Shown here piece after piece: positions 34,824-43,817 of a stretch of DNA of 64,000 nt (positions are counted from its first letter, which is position 1; each line of letters starts with the position of its first letter). Location of the stretch: NCBI RefSeq assembly GCF_001861355.1, contig NZ_MASN01000035.1, forward strand, positions 372,001 to 436,000, read 5' to 3'. A program made the position numbers and the translations under genes. The DNA is from Natrialba sp. SSL1 (GTDB lineage Archaea > Halobacteriota > Halobacteria > Halobacteriales > Natrialbaceae). The notes under the pieces are model-generated. The model made no database searches and had not been told where the DNA came from. It saw nothing but the letters and a program-made list of their open reading frames with translations.

Positions 34824-35012
34824 TTACTCGTCGTCGCCGTCGTCGTCTCGCATCTCGCCGAGCTGGGAGACGAGTTCGTCGGTCGAAACGTCGGATTCGA
34901 AGGACATCTGGCCGTCGTGGTCGTTCTGGTGGACGTTGACCGCTTCGACATCGTCATCGTCGTTCGCCGTCTGTTGCTGCTGCTCGGATTCGTCGTAGCT
35001 ACCAAAACCCAT
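34824..35012 (-). CDS. DUF5786-family small acidic protein
   Basis: The 62-residue protein (MGFGSYDESEQQQQ... EAVNVHQNDHDGQMSFE... TDELVSQLGEMRDDD) matches the haloarchaeal DUF5786 pattern: MGFGSYDESEQ start, a central V-x-V-H-x-N-x-H-x-G motif and a C-terminal helix. The role is unknown. The ATG at 35012 is used rather than 35078, where the added residues are not family-like. It lies downstream of the antiporter on the same strand, 90 bp after that gene's stop. Confidence 0.75.
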   Translation of the reverse strand: MGFGSYDESEQQQQTANDDDDVEAVNVHQNDHDGQMSFESDVSTDELVSQLGEMRDDDGDDE

Positions 35013-35102
35013 AGGATACCTGGGTCGGGACCACGCATAGGTGTGGCGGTTCGAACCCGCTCTGCAAGGGGTTCGCACGTGTTTTTCGGCTGAATTGTCT
35101 CC

Positions 35103-37163
35103 TCACTTCAGCCGGAGGTACTGGCGGTCGTACTCCGGTTCGCCCTGTCGTGGGTGGATGGTGATGAACGACTCCGGCGGCAACTCGGCGAGGTGCGCCG
35201 GCAGGTCCTCGAGTTCAGAGTGCCAGCCGACGTCGCCGCGGCGCGGGGCGATGGAAATGATCAGGTCGTCGTCTTCGGTCTGGCTCTCGAGTCGTGGCAG
35301 GAGCCGCCCCCAGTTGTCGATTTCGTCGAACTCGGCGGGGGTGTCCTCCTCGACGAGGGTAAACAACTGTTCGTACTGGTGGGCGGAGCCCTCGACGACG
35401 ATCACGTTCAGTTCGGCACCGAGATTGGAGGCGAGGCGTTTGACGATGTGGACGGCCTCGTAGAACCCTTCGTGGTGGTCCGCACCGATCGGGACGACGA
35501 CGAAGAGCCGGCGGGTCGTGTTGATCGGATGCCCGAGTCGCGAGATCAGGACGGGAAGCGTCGTCTGCTCTAGGACCTGGTCGATGATGCTCCCGAAGAT
35601 ACGGTGACGGAAGCTCTCGCCAGCGTCCCAGCCCATGAGGATCTGGTTCGCCTGCACCTCGACGGCCCCCTGGACGACTCCGGAGGCGACGTTGTGGTTG
35701 ACGCGGGTCTCGGTTTCGACGGGGACCTCCGCGGCGCTGCCGGCGGCCGCGAGCTCGTCGAGTTCGGCCTGGACGCCGGCAACCTGTTGTTCCGTCGGCG
35801 ACGAGCCGTCCGGCTGGACGACGGTCATCACGTTGATCGGCTCGGTCCCGCGGTCACCCTTGAGGACGAACGCGAGTTCGAGGAGTCGCTGCTGGAGGTC
35901 GGCGTGGTGTGAGAGCGGCAGCAGGATCGAGGGATCGCGCCCGTCGTCCTCGTCCTCGCCGACCTCGCTCTCGTAGGCGAGGTTCGTCGCGGCGCGCTCG
36001 GTAATCCACGGGCTCAGAATCGCCGTTACGAGTAACAACAATACGACGGCGTTGAGAATCTCGGCCGTGAACAGTCCGATATCGAAACCGATGAGGGTAA
36101 TTGCGAGCGCGGCCGCAGCCTGGCCGGTCGACAGTCCGAAGATGACGTTTCGCTCGTTGGGCGTGTAGCCCTGGATTTTCGAGACCAACAGCGCGGCGGC
36201 CCCCTTCCCTACGACCATGATCCCGACGACCAGAGCCGTAATCTGTAGCGTTTCGGGACCGGCCAGGATCACAGTCGGGTCGACGAGCATCCCGACGTGC
36301 AACAGGAAGAAGGGAATAAAGAAGGCGTTCCCGACGAACTCGATCCGGTTCATTAGCGTCCCACCCTGCGGGATAAGCTGGTTGATCGCAATACCGGCGA
36401 CGAACGCACCGAGAATGGCGTCCAGTCCGAGAACCTCAGCGAGCGTCGCTGCAGCGAAAATGGCGACCATGACGAAGAGGAACTCGAAGTAACTCTCTTG
36501 ACTGAAGTTCTGGAAGAACCACCGCGAGACCGGCGGAACGACGAGCCAGGCGCTTCCGAACAGGAGGGCGATCGACAGCGCGACCTCACCGAACAGCAGG
36601 AACGAAAACCCGTCCTCGACAGCGCCAGTCACGACCGCGAGGACCACGAGCGCGAGCGTGTCCGTGAAGAGAATCCCGCCGAAGACGGCCGCAACGGCCC
36701 GATTTTTCGTCACACCGAGCCGGTTGACGATCGGGTACGCGAGCAGCGTGTGCGAGGCGAACACCGCCGATAGCAAGAGGGCACCTTCGAGACTGAGTCC
36801 GAGAACTGTATGCGTCGCGAACGTACCGACGGTAAACGGGATGAAGAAACTCGCCAGACCGAACAGCGTCGCGTTCTCCGGCGCCTCCTTGAACGTCCGA
36901 ATGTCGAGTTCTAATCCGACAGTGAACAGCAGATAGACGAGACCGACTTCACCGAGCAGTTCGATCGCGTCCGAGTGCTCGACGATCTCGAGTGCGTCCG
37001 GCCCGATGAGGGCACCGAAGAGAACGATGCCGACGATACCGGGTTGACCAAGCCGTTTGATCAGTAGTGGACCGACGAGGAACACGATCATCGCGGCCGT
37101 GAAGACGAAGATCGGCTCCTCGAAGGGAATCGACACCGGTTCGACGACGAGTGGTGAGAGCAT
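35103..37163 (-). CDS. CPA2-type cation/proton antiporter with Usp-like C-terminal domains
   Basis: The 686-residue protein has about twelve membrane segments in the first 400 residues (for example GLVYLLFTVGLELD and LLLSAVFASHTLLAYPIVNRLG, typical of KefB/NapA-like exchangers) and a cytosolic region of about 280 residues that reads as two UspA-like domains (SILLPLSHHADLQQRLLEL; RLFVVVPIGADHHEGFYEAV). No TrkA-N or TrkA-C domain is seen. It probably exports Na+ or K+ in exchange for protons, with nucleotide-sensitive regulation by the Usp part. The start at 37163 is the only good ATG before the first membrane helix. Confidence 0.85.
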   Translation of the reverse strand: MLSPLVVEPVSIPFEEPIFVFTAAMIVFLVGPLLIKRLGQPGIVGIVLFGALIGPDALEIVEHSDAIELLGEVGLVYLLFTVGLELDIRTFKEAPENATLFGLASFFIPFTVGTFATHTVLGLSLEGALLLSAVFASHTLLAYPIVNRLGVTKNRAVAAVFGGILFTDTLALVVLAVVTGAVEDGFSFLLFGEVALSIALLFGSAWLVVPPVSRWFFQNFSQESYFEFLFVMVAIFAAATLAEVLGLDAILGAFVAGIAINQLIPQGGTLMNRIEFVGNAFFIPFFLLHVGMLVDPTVILAGPETLQITALVVGIMVVGKGAAALLVSKIQGYTPNERNVIFGLSTGQAAAALAITLIGFDIGLFTAEILNAVVLLLLVTAILSPWITERAATNLAYESEVGEDEDDGRDPSILLPLSHHADLQQRLLELAFVLKGDRGTEPINVMTVVQPDGSSPTEQQVAGVQAELDELAAAGSAAEVPVETETRVNHNVASGVVQGAVEVQANQILMGWDAGESFRHRIFGSIIDQVLEQTTLPVLISRLGHPINTTRRLFVVVPIGADHHEGFYEAVHIVKRLASNLGAELNVIVVEGSAHQYEQLFTLVEEDTPAEFDEIDNWGRLLPRLESQTEDDDLIISIAPRRGDVGWHSELEDLPAHLAELPPESFITIHPRQGEPEYDRQYLRLK

Positions 37164-37778
37164 CGATAGATCGACTGGGTAGCGTTGGGCGACAGCGACT
37201 GCTCAGTAGTTCCGGCAAGTTATGCAACTTTTGTCGGCGTTCGGCGGGAAACGGCGTACTCATCACGACAAACTGGTGAGGAAGCTAATAAAACGCAGGA
37301 TTTCGTTCGGAGAATATCGATACGTGCCCAATTTTCGGGCTACAGATGGATTCGAAACTGGATAGTCGACCGGTTTCGACGACGAGACTGCCCTAATCGT
37401 CTCTTTTTTCAGGCAGTTACGGCTGGTACGTAGCGGTGTGTGGTCGGGAGCGGGTCACCAACTGACCACTATCGCGACACGGGCTGTGGGCACTCCATAC
37501 CGTCGGTTGGGCGGCGAATACAGCGTCGTTCGGCGCGCCATACTCGAGTCCCCCGACGACGTTTGGTTGACATACTCCCGAGAGTGGTTGGATTTGGTGT
37601 GGATTGTCGCAGTGAGCAACAGCGAAGCGAACGATTCTCAGGAAGTCGTTCACGAACGTAGAACGATCGGTGGTGAACCGCTGTGAACGGCGTAGTGGGG
37701 AAGTGACAGCAACCGACGCGGGAGGCTCGTTCAGTAGTCAATCTATAGTAATGGGTTCGGCTTGCTTGAGAAGCAACC
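37164..37778. other. 615-bp intergenic region between antiporter and the glmS leader ORF
   Basis: I see no convincing gene on either strand. A TTTTTTC run at about 37403 follows imperfect CTGCC/GGCAG complementarity, which could terminate transcription. ORFs in 37417-37690 have poor haloarchaeal codon bias. CTATAGTA at about 37743 is the likely promoter for the glmS transcript. Confidence 0.4.
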
Positions 37779-37967
37779 ATGTCCGCGCACCGTTTCAACG
37801 CCCGCCAGGCCGGGACGGGTGGTCGACCGATCCGCCGTGGGTCGTCCGTCCAGCCTCGGTCCGACGTCCGATCTCAGTTCCCCGATATCTGCGATGCTCG
37901 CAAGCGAGACGACAGCCAGGGGCCGGTCGATCCGGCCACGAACGCACCGGGAGTGGTGATCGACTGA
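37779..37967 (+). CDS. Possible 62-codon leader ORF coupled to glmS
   Basis: An ATG frame of 62 codons (MSAHRFNARQAGTGG... ending GVVID) ends with TGA overlapping the glmS ATG by one base (TGATG). CTATAGTA at 37743-37750 sits about 30 bp before this ATG, so this rather than glmS would be at the 5' end of the transcript. Third codon positions are GC-rich, as in real genes here. The peptide is Arg-rich, unlike most haloarchaeal proteins, and I recognise no family. It may be a regulatory upstream ORF or a fortuitous frame in a GC-rich leader. A small hairpin (TTGCTT/AAGCAA) lies just before the ATG. Confidence 0.4.
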   Translation: MSAHRFNARQAGTGGRPIRRGSSVQPRSDVRSQFPDICDARKRDDSQGPVDPATNAPGVVID

Positions 37968-39781
37968 TGTGTGGGATTATCGGCCACGTCGGCACTGACG
38001 ACGCACTGGATACCCTCCTGACCGGCCTCGAGAACCTCGAGTACCGTGGCTACGACTCCGCCGGGATCGCCGTCCAGAACGGCTCCGGTATCGCCGTCCA
38101 GAAGCGCTCCGGAAAGGTCGAGGAGCTAAAAAGTTCGATCGGAGACAGACACATCGAGGGCAACGTCGGCATCGGACACACCCGCTGGTCCACCCACGGG
38201 CCGCCGACCGACGAAAACGCCCATCCACACACAGACGGCACCGAGGACGTCGCCGTCGTCCACAACGGTATCATCGAGAACTACGCCGACCTCAAAGACT
38301 GGCTTCGCGCACGCGGTCACGAGTTCACGAGCGATACCGATACCGAGGTCATCCCCCACCTCATCCAGCACCACCTCGACGAGGGCATGGAAAGCGAGGC
38401 CGCCTTCAGACGTGCCATCGACGAACTCGAGGGCAGCTACGCCGTGACCGCGATGCTCGACGGCGAACACGTCCTCTACGCGGCCCGCAAGGGCTCCCCG
38501 CTCGTCGTCGGCGTCGAGGACGACGAGTTCTTCCTCGCCAGCGACGTGCCGGCCTTTCTCGAGTACACCGACACCGTCGTCTACCTGGAAGACGGCGACG
38601 TGGCGATCATCGACGAAGCGGGCGTCGAGTTCACCGACCTCGCGGGCGAGCCCATCTCGCGCGACCTCGAAACAGTCGAGTGGGACCCCGAACAGGCCGG
38701 CAAGGGCGAGTACGACCACTTCATGCTCAAAGAAATCCACGAGCAACCGACCGCGCTCGCCCAGGCCATCGAGGGGCGAATCGATCCCACCAACGGGCGA
38801 ATCGCGCTCGAGGACTTCCCACCGGGAACGTTCGACGGCATCGAGAACGTGCAGCTCATCGCCTGCGGTACCTCCTACCACGCGGCTCTGTACGGTTCGC
38901 TCGCGCTGAACCAGGCCGGCATCCGCGCGACGGCGCTGCTCGCGAACGAGTACAGCGTGACGGCACCACCAGTTGACGACGAGACGCTCGTAATCGCAGT
39001 CACCCAGAGCGGCGAGACGGCAGACACGCTGAGCGCGCTCCGGCAGGCGACCGCAGCGGGTGCCGATACGCTCACCGTCACGAACGTCGTCGGCTCGACC
39101 GCCGCCCGCGAAGCCGACGAGACGCTGTTCATCCGCGCCGGCCCCGAAATCGGCGTCGCCGCGACCAAGACGTTCTCCTCGCAGGCCGTCATGCTCACGC
39201 TGCTCGCCCAGCGGATCGCCGCCGATTCGCGCGGCGATCCCCCGGCGGACCTGCAGTCGCTGCTCCCCGATCTGGCGCAGATGCCGGGCCAACTCGAGGA
39301 CCTGCTCGCCACCGACGACGCGGCTCGCATCGCACGCCAGTACCAGGGCAGCCAGTCGTACTTCTTCATCGGCCGCGGCCTCGGCTATCCGGTTGCACTC
39401 GAGGGCGCGCTCAAATTCAAGGAGATTACCTACGAGCATGCGGAAGGCTTCGCCTCGGGCGAACTCAAGCACGGCCCGCTCGCGTTAGTGACTCCCGATA
39501 CGCCGGTGTTTGCGGTGTTCACCGGCGAAGAAGACGAGAAGACGCTGAAAAACGCCGAAGAGGCCCAGACCCGCGGTGCGCCGGTCATCGCGGTCTGTCC
39601 GGAGGGCCATCGTGCGGTCGAGGTCGCAGACGAGCATCTCGAGATCCCCGACAGCGACGCCGAGCTAGCGGGGCTGCTCGCGAACGTGCAGTTACAGCTC
39701 GTCTCCTACCACGCGGCGGCGTTGCTCGATCGGCCGATCGACAAGCCGCGGAACCTCGCCAAGAGCGTCACCGTCGAGTAG
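37967..39781 (+). CDS. glmS: Glutamine-fructose-6-phosphate aminotransferase GlmS
   Basis: The 604-residue enzyme starts MCGIIGHVGTDDALD, with Cys2 the glutaminase nucleophile, and has RGYDSAGIA, HTRWSTHGPP and HNGIIENYADLK in the glutaminase domain. The two SIS isomerase domains follow (CGTSYHAALYG, ALLANEYS; VTQSGETADTL), and the C-terminus DKPRNLAKSVTVE is canonical. It makes glucosamine-6-phosphate. The Met at 37967 was chosen because the N-terminal Cys must be exposed for catalysis, although the frame stays open 297 bp upstream. It is the first enzyme of a UDP-GlcNAc set with glmU and glmM in the next 4 kb. Confidence 0.95.
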   Translation: MCGIIGHVGTDDALDTLLTGLENLEYRGYDSAGIAVQNGSGIAVQKRSGKVEELKSSIGDRHIEGNVGIGHTRWSTHGPPTDENAHPHTDGTEDVAVVHNGIIENYADLKDWLRARGHEFTSDTDTEVIPHLIQHHLDEGMESEAAFRRAIDELEGSYAVTAMLDGEHVLYAARKGSPLVVGVEDDEFFLASDVPAFLEYTDTVVYLEDGDVAIIDEAGVEFTDLAGEPISRDLETVEWDPEQAGKGEYDHFMLKEIHEQPTALAQAIEGRIDPTNGRIALEDFPPGTFDGIENVQLIACGTSYHAALYGSLALNQAGIRATALLANEYSVTAPPVDDETLVIAVTQSGETADTLSALRQATAAGADTLTVTNVVGSTAAREADETLFIRAGPEIGVAATKTFSSQAVMLTLLAQRIAADSRGDPPADLQSLLPDLAQMPGQLEDLLATDDAARIARQYQGSQSYFFIGRGLGYPVALEGALKFKEITYEHAEGFASGELKHGPLALVTPDTPVFAVFTGEEDEKTLKNAEEAQTRGAPVIAVCPEGHRAVEVADEHLEIPDSDAELAGLLANVQLQLVSYHAAALLDRPIDKPRNLAKSVTVE

Positions 39782-40109
39782 GCGGGGCGCTGGTTCACTG
39801 GTTCTCTAGCTGTCGTGCAGTGGGACGGTCCCGCAGAAACCGATCGCCACCGGAGCCGAGGCCACCCCCGTAGCCCCCGCTCCGTGCAGCGCCGGGTGAT
39901 CGTAACCCGCACTCGAACGATGTCGAACTCGAGTCGGCTGGAAGAGCGACGATCGAGCAACGGTGTGGTACTGACCGACACTCCTCCACTGTGACTAGCC
40001 GGAGCGGGTTACATAAAATCGGTCCCTGGGAACGTCGGCCCCGTGGTCCCAGCGGTTTCAGTGGTTTCGGTGATGTTGGTGGAGAAACAGTTTCAGGACC
40101 AGGTTCGCC
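39782..40109. other. 328-bp convergent intergenic region glmS-glmU
   Basis: Both flanking genes end here. I see no gene, promoter or RNA. A GGGAAC/GTGGTCCC imperfect hairpin near 40027-40049 could serve as a terminator. Confidence 0.35.
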
Positions 40110-41291
40110 TTACCGATCCCGCTCGACTACTTCACCGGGTTTCGATGTCGCGCCGGCGTCGAGTTTCAGCCCGGGCGTCAGACTCGTGTTGATCCCCGTC
40201 TTGACCTCGTCGCCGGCGACGACGCCGAACTTCCGTCGTCCCGTCGAGAGCCGCTCGCCCTTGACAGTGAACTTGATCGCCTCGTCGTCGTGGCGAAGGT
40301 TGGCGACCGTCGTCCCCGCACCGAAGTTGACGTTACGGCCGAGCACGCTGTCCCCAACGTAGGAGAGGTGGCTGACGGATGTCCCACGAGAGAGGACGCT
40401 GTTTTTGATCTCGACCGCGTTGCCGACCGACGCGCCCTCGTCGACGAGCGTCGCCCCGCGAACGTACGCGTTCGGGCCCACCGTCGCACCCGAGCGAATC
40501 AGCGCCGGTCCCTCGATCACGACTCCGGGTTTCACCGTTGCACCTTCCTCGACGACGACGTCGCCCTCGAGTTGGGCTGCATCACTGACCTCGCCCTCGA
40601 TGCGCCGGTCGAGCTCGCCGAGCTTCCATTCGTTGGCCTCGAGGAGTTCCCACGGGCGGCCGACGTCCATCCAGCGGTCGGTCGTGACCGGGGTGACCGC
40701 GAACTCGTCGATGACGCGGGCGAGTACGTCCGTGATCTCGTGTTCGCCGCGTTCGCTGGCGGGGACTTCGAGCCACTCGCGGGCGCGCTCGGGGAAGGCG
40801 TACGCGCCGGCGTTGGCGAGGTTCGTCGGGGGATCGGCGGGTTTCTCGACGATGTCGACGATGGTATCGTCCTCGGTGCTCAGTACGCCGTAGTTGCTCG
40901 GGTTCTCGACCTCGACGGCGCAGACGGCCGGGCAGGCGTCGAAGAGCGCGTCGATCGCGGCGGGGTCGTAGAGATTGTCCCCGTTGAGGACCGCAAAGGG
41001 GCCGTCGAGGTGTTCGCTGGCGGCGTTGACGGCGTCCGCGGTGCCGTCCTGACCTTCCTGGACGGCGTAGGTGATCGGGACGCCGCGATAGCTGTCCTCG
41101 AAGTGTTCTCTGACGGTGTCGGCCTCGTAACCCACGACAAGAACGATTTCCTCGGCCCCGGCGTCGATTGCGGCGTCGACGGTGTGGGCGACGAGCGGTC
41201 GGTCGGCGACTGGCAACATCGGTTTCGGGACGGATCCGGAGAGCGGCCGAATCCTGGTTCCCTCTCCCGCTGCGAGAACGACTGCTTTCAT
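40110..41291 (-). CDS. glmU: Bifunctional sugar-1-phosphate nucleotidylyltransferase/acetyltransferase (archaeal GlmU type)
   Basis: The 393-residue protein has the nucleotidyltransferase signature GEGTRIRPLSGSVPKPMLPV at the N-terminus, VLNGDNLYD (metal Asp) and WMDVGRPWELLEANEW, followed from about residue 235 by left-handed beta-helix hexapeptide repeats (GDVVVEEGATVKPGVVIEGP, then GATVGPNAYVRG) with an acetyl-CoA binding C-terminus. It should acetylate glucosamine-1-phosphate and form UDP-GlcNAc; a UTP-glucose-type function is the main alternative. On the minus strand TATATTTATCC near 41322 is about 31 bp upstream of the ATG, giving a nearly leaderless mRNA. Confidence 0.85.
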   Translation of the reverse strand: MKAVVLAAGEGTRIRPLSGSVPKPMLPVADRPLVAHTVDAAIDAGAEEIVLVVGYEADTVREHFEDSYRGVPITYAVQEGQDGTADAVNAASEHLDGPFAVLNGDNLYDPAAIDALFDACPAVCAVEVENPSNYGVLSTEDDTIVDIVEKPADPPTNLANAGAYAFPERAREWLEVPASERGEHEITDVLARVIDEFAVTPVTTDRWMDVGRPWELLEANEWKLGELDRRIEGEVSDAAQLEGDVVVEEGATVKPGVVIEGPALIRSGATVGPNAYVRGATLVDEGASVGNAVEIKNSVLSRGTSVSHLSYVGDSVLGRNVNFGAGTTVANLRHDDEAIKFTVKGERLSTGRRKFGVVAGDEVKTGINTSLTPGLKLDAGATSKPGEVVERDR

Positions 41292-41728
41292 GACCCTGAC
41301 CTACGGCCATGTGGGGGATAAATATACAGCATCTAATCGCCCGACCTGAGCGCGAGAAAAACCGTTCACGGGAGGCGGAGACGGGCGATATGCCTCTCGT
41401 TGTCGTCGTTGTACTGGCGGCAAGTCGTTTCGATTGGGTGGTGGAGTCGTTTTGGACGAGTGTCGCGTGCAACCATTGTGACCCTGGTGGTGATTCGGTC
41501 AGCGGGTGGATTCGACGAACACTTCCCGGTCGAGAAATTCCGTCGAAATCAGCCGGTAAAACGAGCCATTACGTTCAGGAAATATTGAATTTCGCGACGT
41601 AGAACCGGTTACAGTGTCGATTTCCGCAATCGAATGGAATCGGGTAAATTCGGCATAAACGGCGGTGCTAGCGTCCAGAAATCGAGTTATGCAGTCTATA
41701 TTAAATACCGTTCTGTGGCTACGGCCTG
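41292..41728. other. 437-bp divergent intergenic region glmU / DUF7563 gene
   Basis: Contains the glmU TATA element (41318-41327, minus strand) and the TATA element TATATTAAATA (41696-41706) for the small gene at 41729. Between them I see only AT-richer sequence with short ORFs and no recognisable gene. Confidence 0.4.
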
Positions 41729-41941
41729 ATGATGTCGACGGAACCAACTGATGCGAAGTGGACGCCGATGACGTCTCGCCAGCAAACGAGCGCCCCCCGC
41801 TGTGTCAACTGCGGCAACCAGGTCACCCGTCAGTTCGCTCGTGTCTTCGGAGACAATCGCGACGTCGTCCACGCCTGCCCCGACTGTGCGACGTATCGCG
41901 AGATGAAGACCTCCGATTTCATCCCCAAAGAGAAGCGCTAG
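41729..41941 (+). CDS. Small zinc-finger protein (DUF7563-like)
   Basis: The 70-residue protein has two Cys pairs, RCVNCGNQVTRQFARVF and HACPDCATYREM, forming a zinc ribbon of the haloarchaeal DUF7563 type, and a C-terminal KEKR. TATATTAAATA at 41696-41706 is centred about 28 bp before the ATG, so the mRNA is leaderless. A second ATG one codon later and a third at 41768 are alternatives. It sits between glmU and glmM but on the opposite strand, so a pathway link is not implied. Confidence 0.8.
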   Translation: MMSTEPTDAKWTPMTSRQQTSAPRCVNCGNQVTRQFARVFGDNRDVVHACPDCATYREMKTSDFIPKEKR

Positions 41942-42295
41942 ACGCAACGACGTCGAAAAACGAACAGCCACCAGAAGATGCGGCTCCGTGGCAGGATCGC
42001 CCGTCTGCGTTCCCGTCCTACCACCCGGCTGGGAGGCTCGTGCTCATCGACTTCCCATTCCGTCTCCTAGACGGTCACCGGCCCTTCATCGTTCTCGACT
42101 TCTCCCCTCCCGTCTTTCATTTCTCCTCGTCTCAGTTTACACTCTCGACGCTCAACGCCATTCCACTCACCCACTCTTCACTCACCCACTCTCCCACTCA
42201 CATCCTAAAACGAGTCGACAGGCCGAGCGAGGCAGAGACCAGGAGGATCAGAAGAGCCACCAGCCGAGAAACCGCCCGAACACACCGCTGTCCCG
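41942..42295. repeat. Pyrimidine-rich spacer with a 15-bp-period direct repeat before glmM end
   Basis: From about 42090 to 42200 the plus strand is strongly C/T-rich. CACTCACCCACTCT occurs at 42164-42177 and 42179-42192, followed by a further CCCACTCAC. No gene is visible in the 354 bp. The G/A-rich minus strand resembles in style the purine-rich low-complexity insert in the giant HTH_10 gene at 32.04-32.23 kb. Confidence 0.5.
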
Positions 42296-43633
42296 CTACT
42301 GCTCGGCTACTCCGACCGCGTCGATCGCCTCCTCGACCAGTGCCCGTGCCTCGTCGAAAACGCGCTCTGCGGCCGCTGCAGAGCGGGCTTCGGCCGTCAC
42401 CCGGACGAGCGGCTCCGTTCCGCTGGCACGGAGCAAGAACCAGCCCTTGTCCGTCTCGACGCGGACTCCATCCAGTGTGTCCACGTCGTCGTAGACCTCG
42501 GTCACGCGCTCTTGCACGGCCGTCATCACTGCTTTCTTCTCGGTCACTTCGACCGACGTGCGGCGGATCGGATACTGTTCGATTTCGTCCGCAAGCTCGG
42601 AGAGCGGCCCCGCTGTGTCGACGAACTCCACCAGCTTACAGGCCGCGAGCGGACCGTCGGGGCAGAGCGTCTCCTCCGGCCAGATCCAGGCCCCGCTCGG
42701 CTCGCCGCCAAAGGTCACGTCGTCCTCGGTCGCCCGCTCCGCGACGTAGACGTCACCGACCTGTGTCCGCGTCAGCGACGCACCAACGGCTGCGAGCGCG
42801 TCGTCAACAGCGAGACTGGTGTCAACCGGTGCAGCGACCCGGTCGCCGTCGCCCGCTGCCTTGCGGGCGAACAGCGCGAGCAACGCGTCCTTCGGGACGA
42901 ACGTCCCCGTCTCGTCGACCGCCATCATCCGATCCGCGTCGCCGTCGTGTCCGATCCCGAGATCCGCGTCGGTGTGTTCGACCATCGCGGCAAGGGACTC
43001 GAGTGTCTCCGCGTTTGGCTCGCTCGGCCGACCGGGGAACGAGCCGTCGGGCTGGCCGTTGAGCGTTTCGACAGTACAGCCGAGGTCGTCGAGGACTGAG
43101 GCGGTGATGCCGCCGGTGCCGTTGCCGACGTCGACGATCACGTGCGGGTTCCCGTCGATGTCGACCGCGTCCGCGAGCGCTGCGGCGTGGAACGCGGTCG
43201 CGCCGTCGTACTGGCGGTGGGTGCCGAGTTCGTCCCAGGCGGCGAGGTCGTAGTCCGACTCCTCGATTCGTCGTTCGATTTCGTCACGCTGGCCGGGGCC
43301 GAACGCCTTTCCGGAGGGTGTCCAGAGCTTGATCCCGTTGTCCGTCTTCGGGTTGTGCGAGGCCGTGACGACGATACCGGCGTCCGCGTCGAGGTGGTCG
43401 ATCGCGCGGGCGACGGTCGGCGTCGCCGCGATGCCGACTTCGATCACGTCCGCGCCGCACTCGCGCAGGCCGGCCGAGACCGCGTCGACTAGCATCAAGC
43501 CACTCTCGCGCGCGTCTCGTCCGAGGACGACCGTCTCGTACCCATCCGAGGCAACCGCTCGACCGACGGCGAGTGCGAGGGCTGCCGTTACCTCGTCGCC
43601 GATCGGGCCGCGGATGCCACTCGTTCCGAACAT
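42296..43633 (-). CDS. glmM: Phosphoglucosamine mutase GlmM
   Basis: The 445-residue protein shows the alpha-D-phosphohexomutase motifs: MFGTSGIRGPIGDEV, the phosphoserine loop VVTASHNPKTDNGIK, metal-binding GHDGDADRMM, sugar-binding GGEPSGAWIWPEE, and phosphate-binding RASGTEPLVRVTAEA near the C-terminus. It interconverts glucosamine-6- and glucosamine-1-phosphate (a phosphomannomutase activity cannot be ruled out). With glmS and glmU within 6 kb, it completes the route to UDP-GlcNAc. Length is as expected, and the start at 43633 gives the exact family N-terminus. Confidence 0.92.
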   Translation of the reverse strand: MFGTSGIRGPIGDEVTAALALAVGRAVASDGYETVVLGRDARESGLMLVDAVSAGLRECGADVIEVGIAATPTVARAIDHLDADAGIVVTASHNPKTDNGIKLWTPSGKAFGPGQRDEIERRIEESDYDLAAWDELGTHRQYDGATAFHAAALADAVDIDGNPHVIVDVGNGTGGITASVLDDLGCTVETLNGQPDGSFPGRPSEPNAETLESLAAMVEHTDADLGIGHDGDADRMMAVDETGTFVPKDALLALFARKAAGDGDRVAAPVDTSLAVDDALAAVGASLTRTQVGDVYVAERATEDDVTFGGEPSGAWIWPEETLCPDGPLAACKLVEFVDTAGPLSELADEIEQYPIRRTSVEVTEKKAVMTAVQERVTEVYDDVDTLDGVRVETDKGWFLLRASGTEPLVRVTAEARSAAAAERVFDEARALVEEAIDAVGVAEQ

Positions 43634-43817
43634 ACCGGTCGTGACGCGATCCAGCGCCTTACTATGTTGTGGTTAACAGCGTTCGCTCGCGCAAATTCCC
43701 GCCGTCGATCGTTTGACTGCGAAGAACGGACGGCCAACGTTCGGTTAGCACAACCCTATGATTCTGAACCGTCGAAACGGTATAGAAGCGCCACGAGGTA
43801 CGCCGAGACAGTTGACT

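Noticed and set aside
35041-35075. A T-arm-like GCGG-TTCGAAC-CCGC sequence suggesting a tRNA gene
   Set aside because: No matching acceptor stem, D-arm or anticodon arm could be found upstream on either strand, and it overlaps the start region of the DUF5786 gene.
37417-37690. ORFs in the glmS upstream region
   Set aside because: Poor codon bias and no motif on either strand; the promoter and leader frame lie farther downstream.
41309-41602. Plus-strand ORF in the glmU upstream region
   Set aside because: Starts inside the glmU promoter, has many rare codons and no domain.
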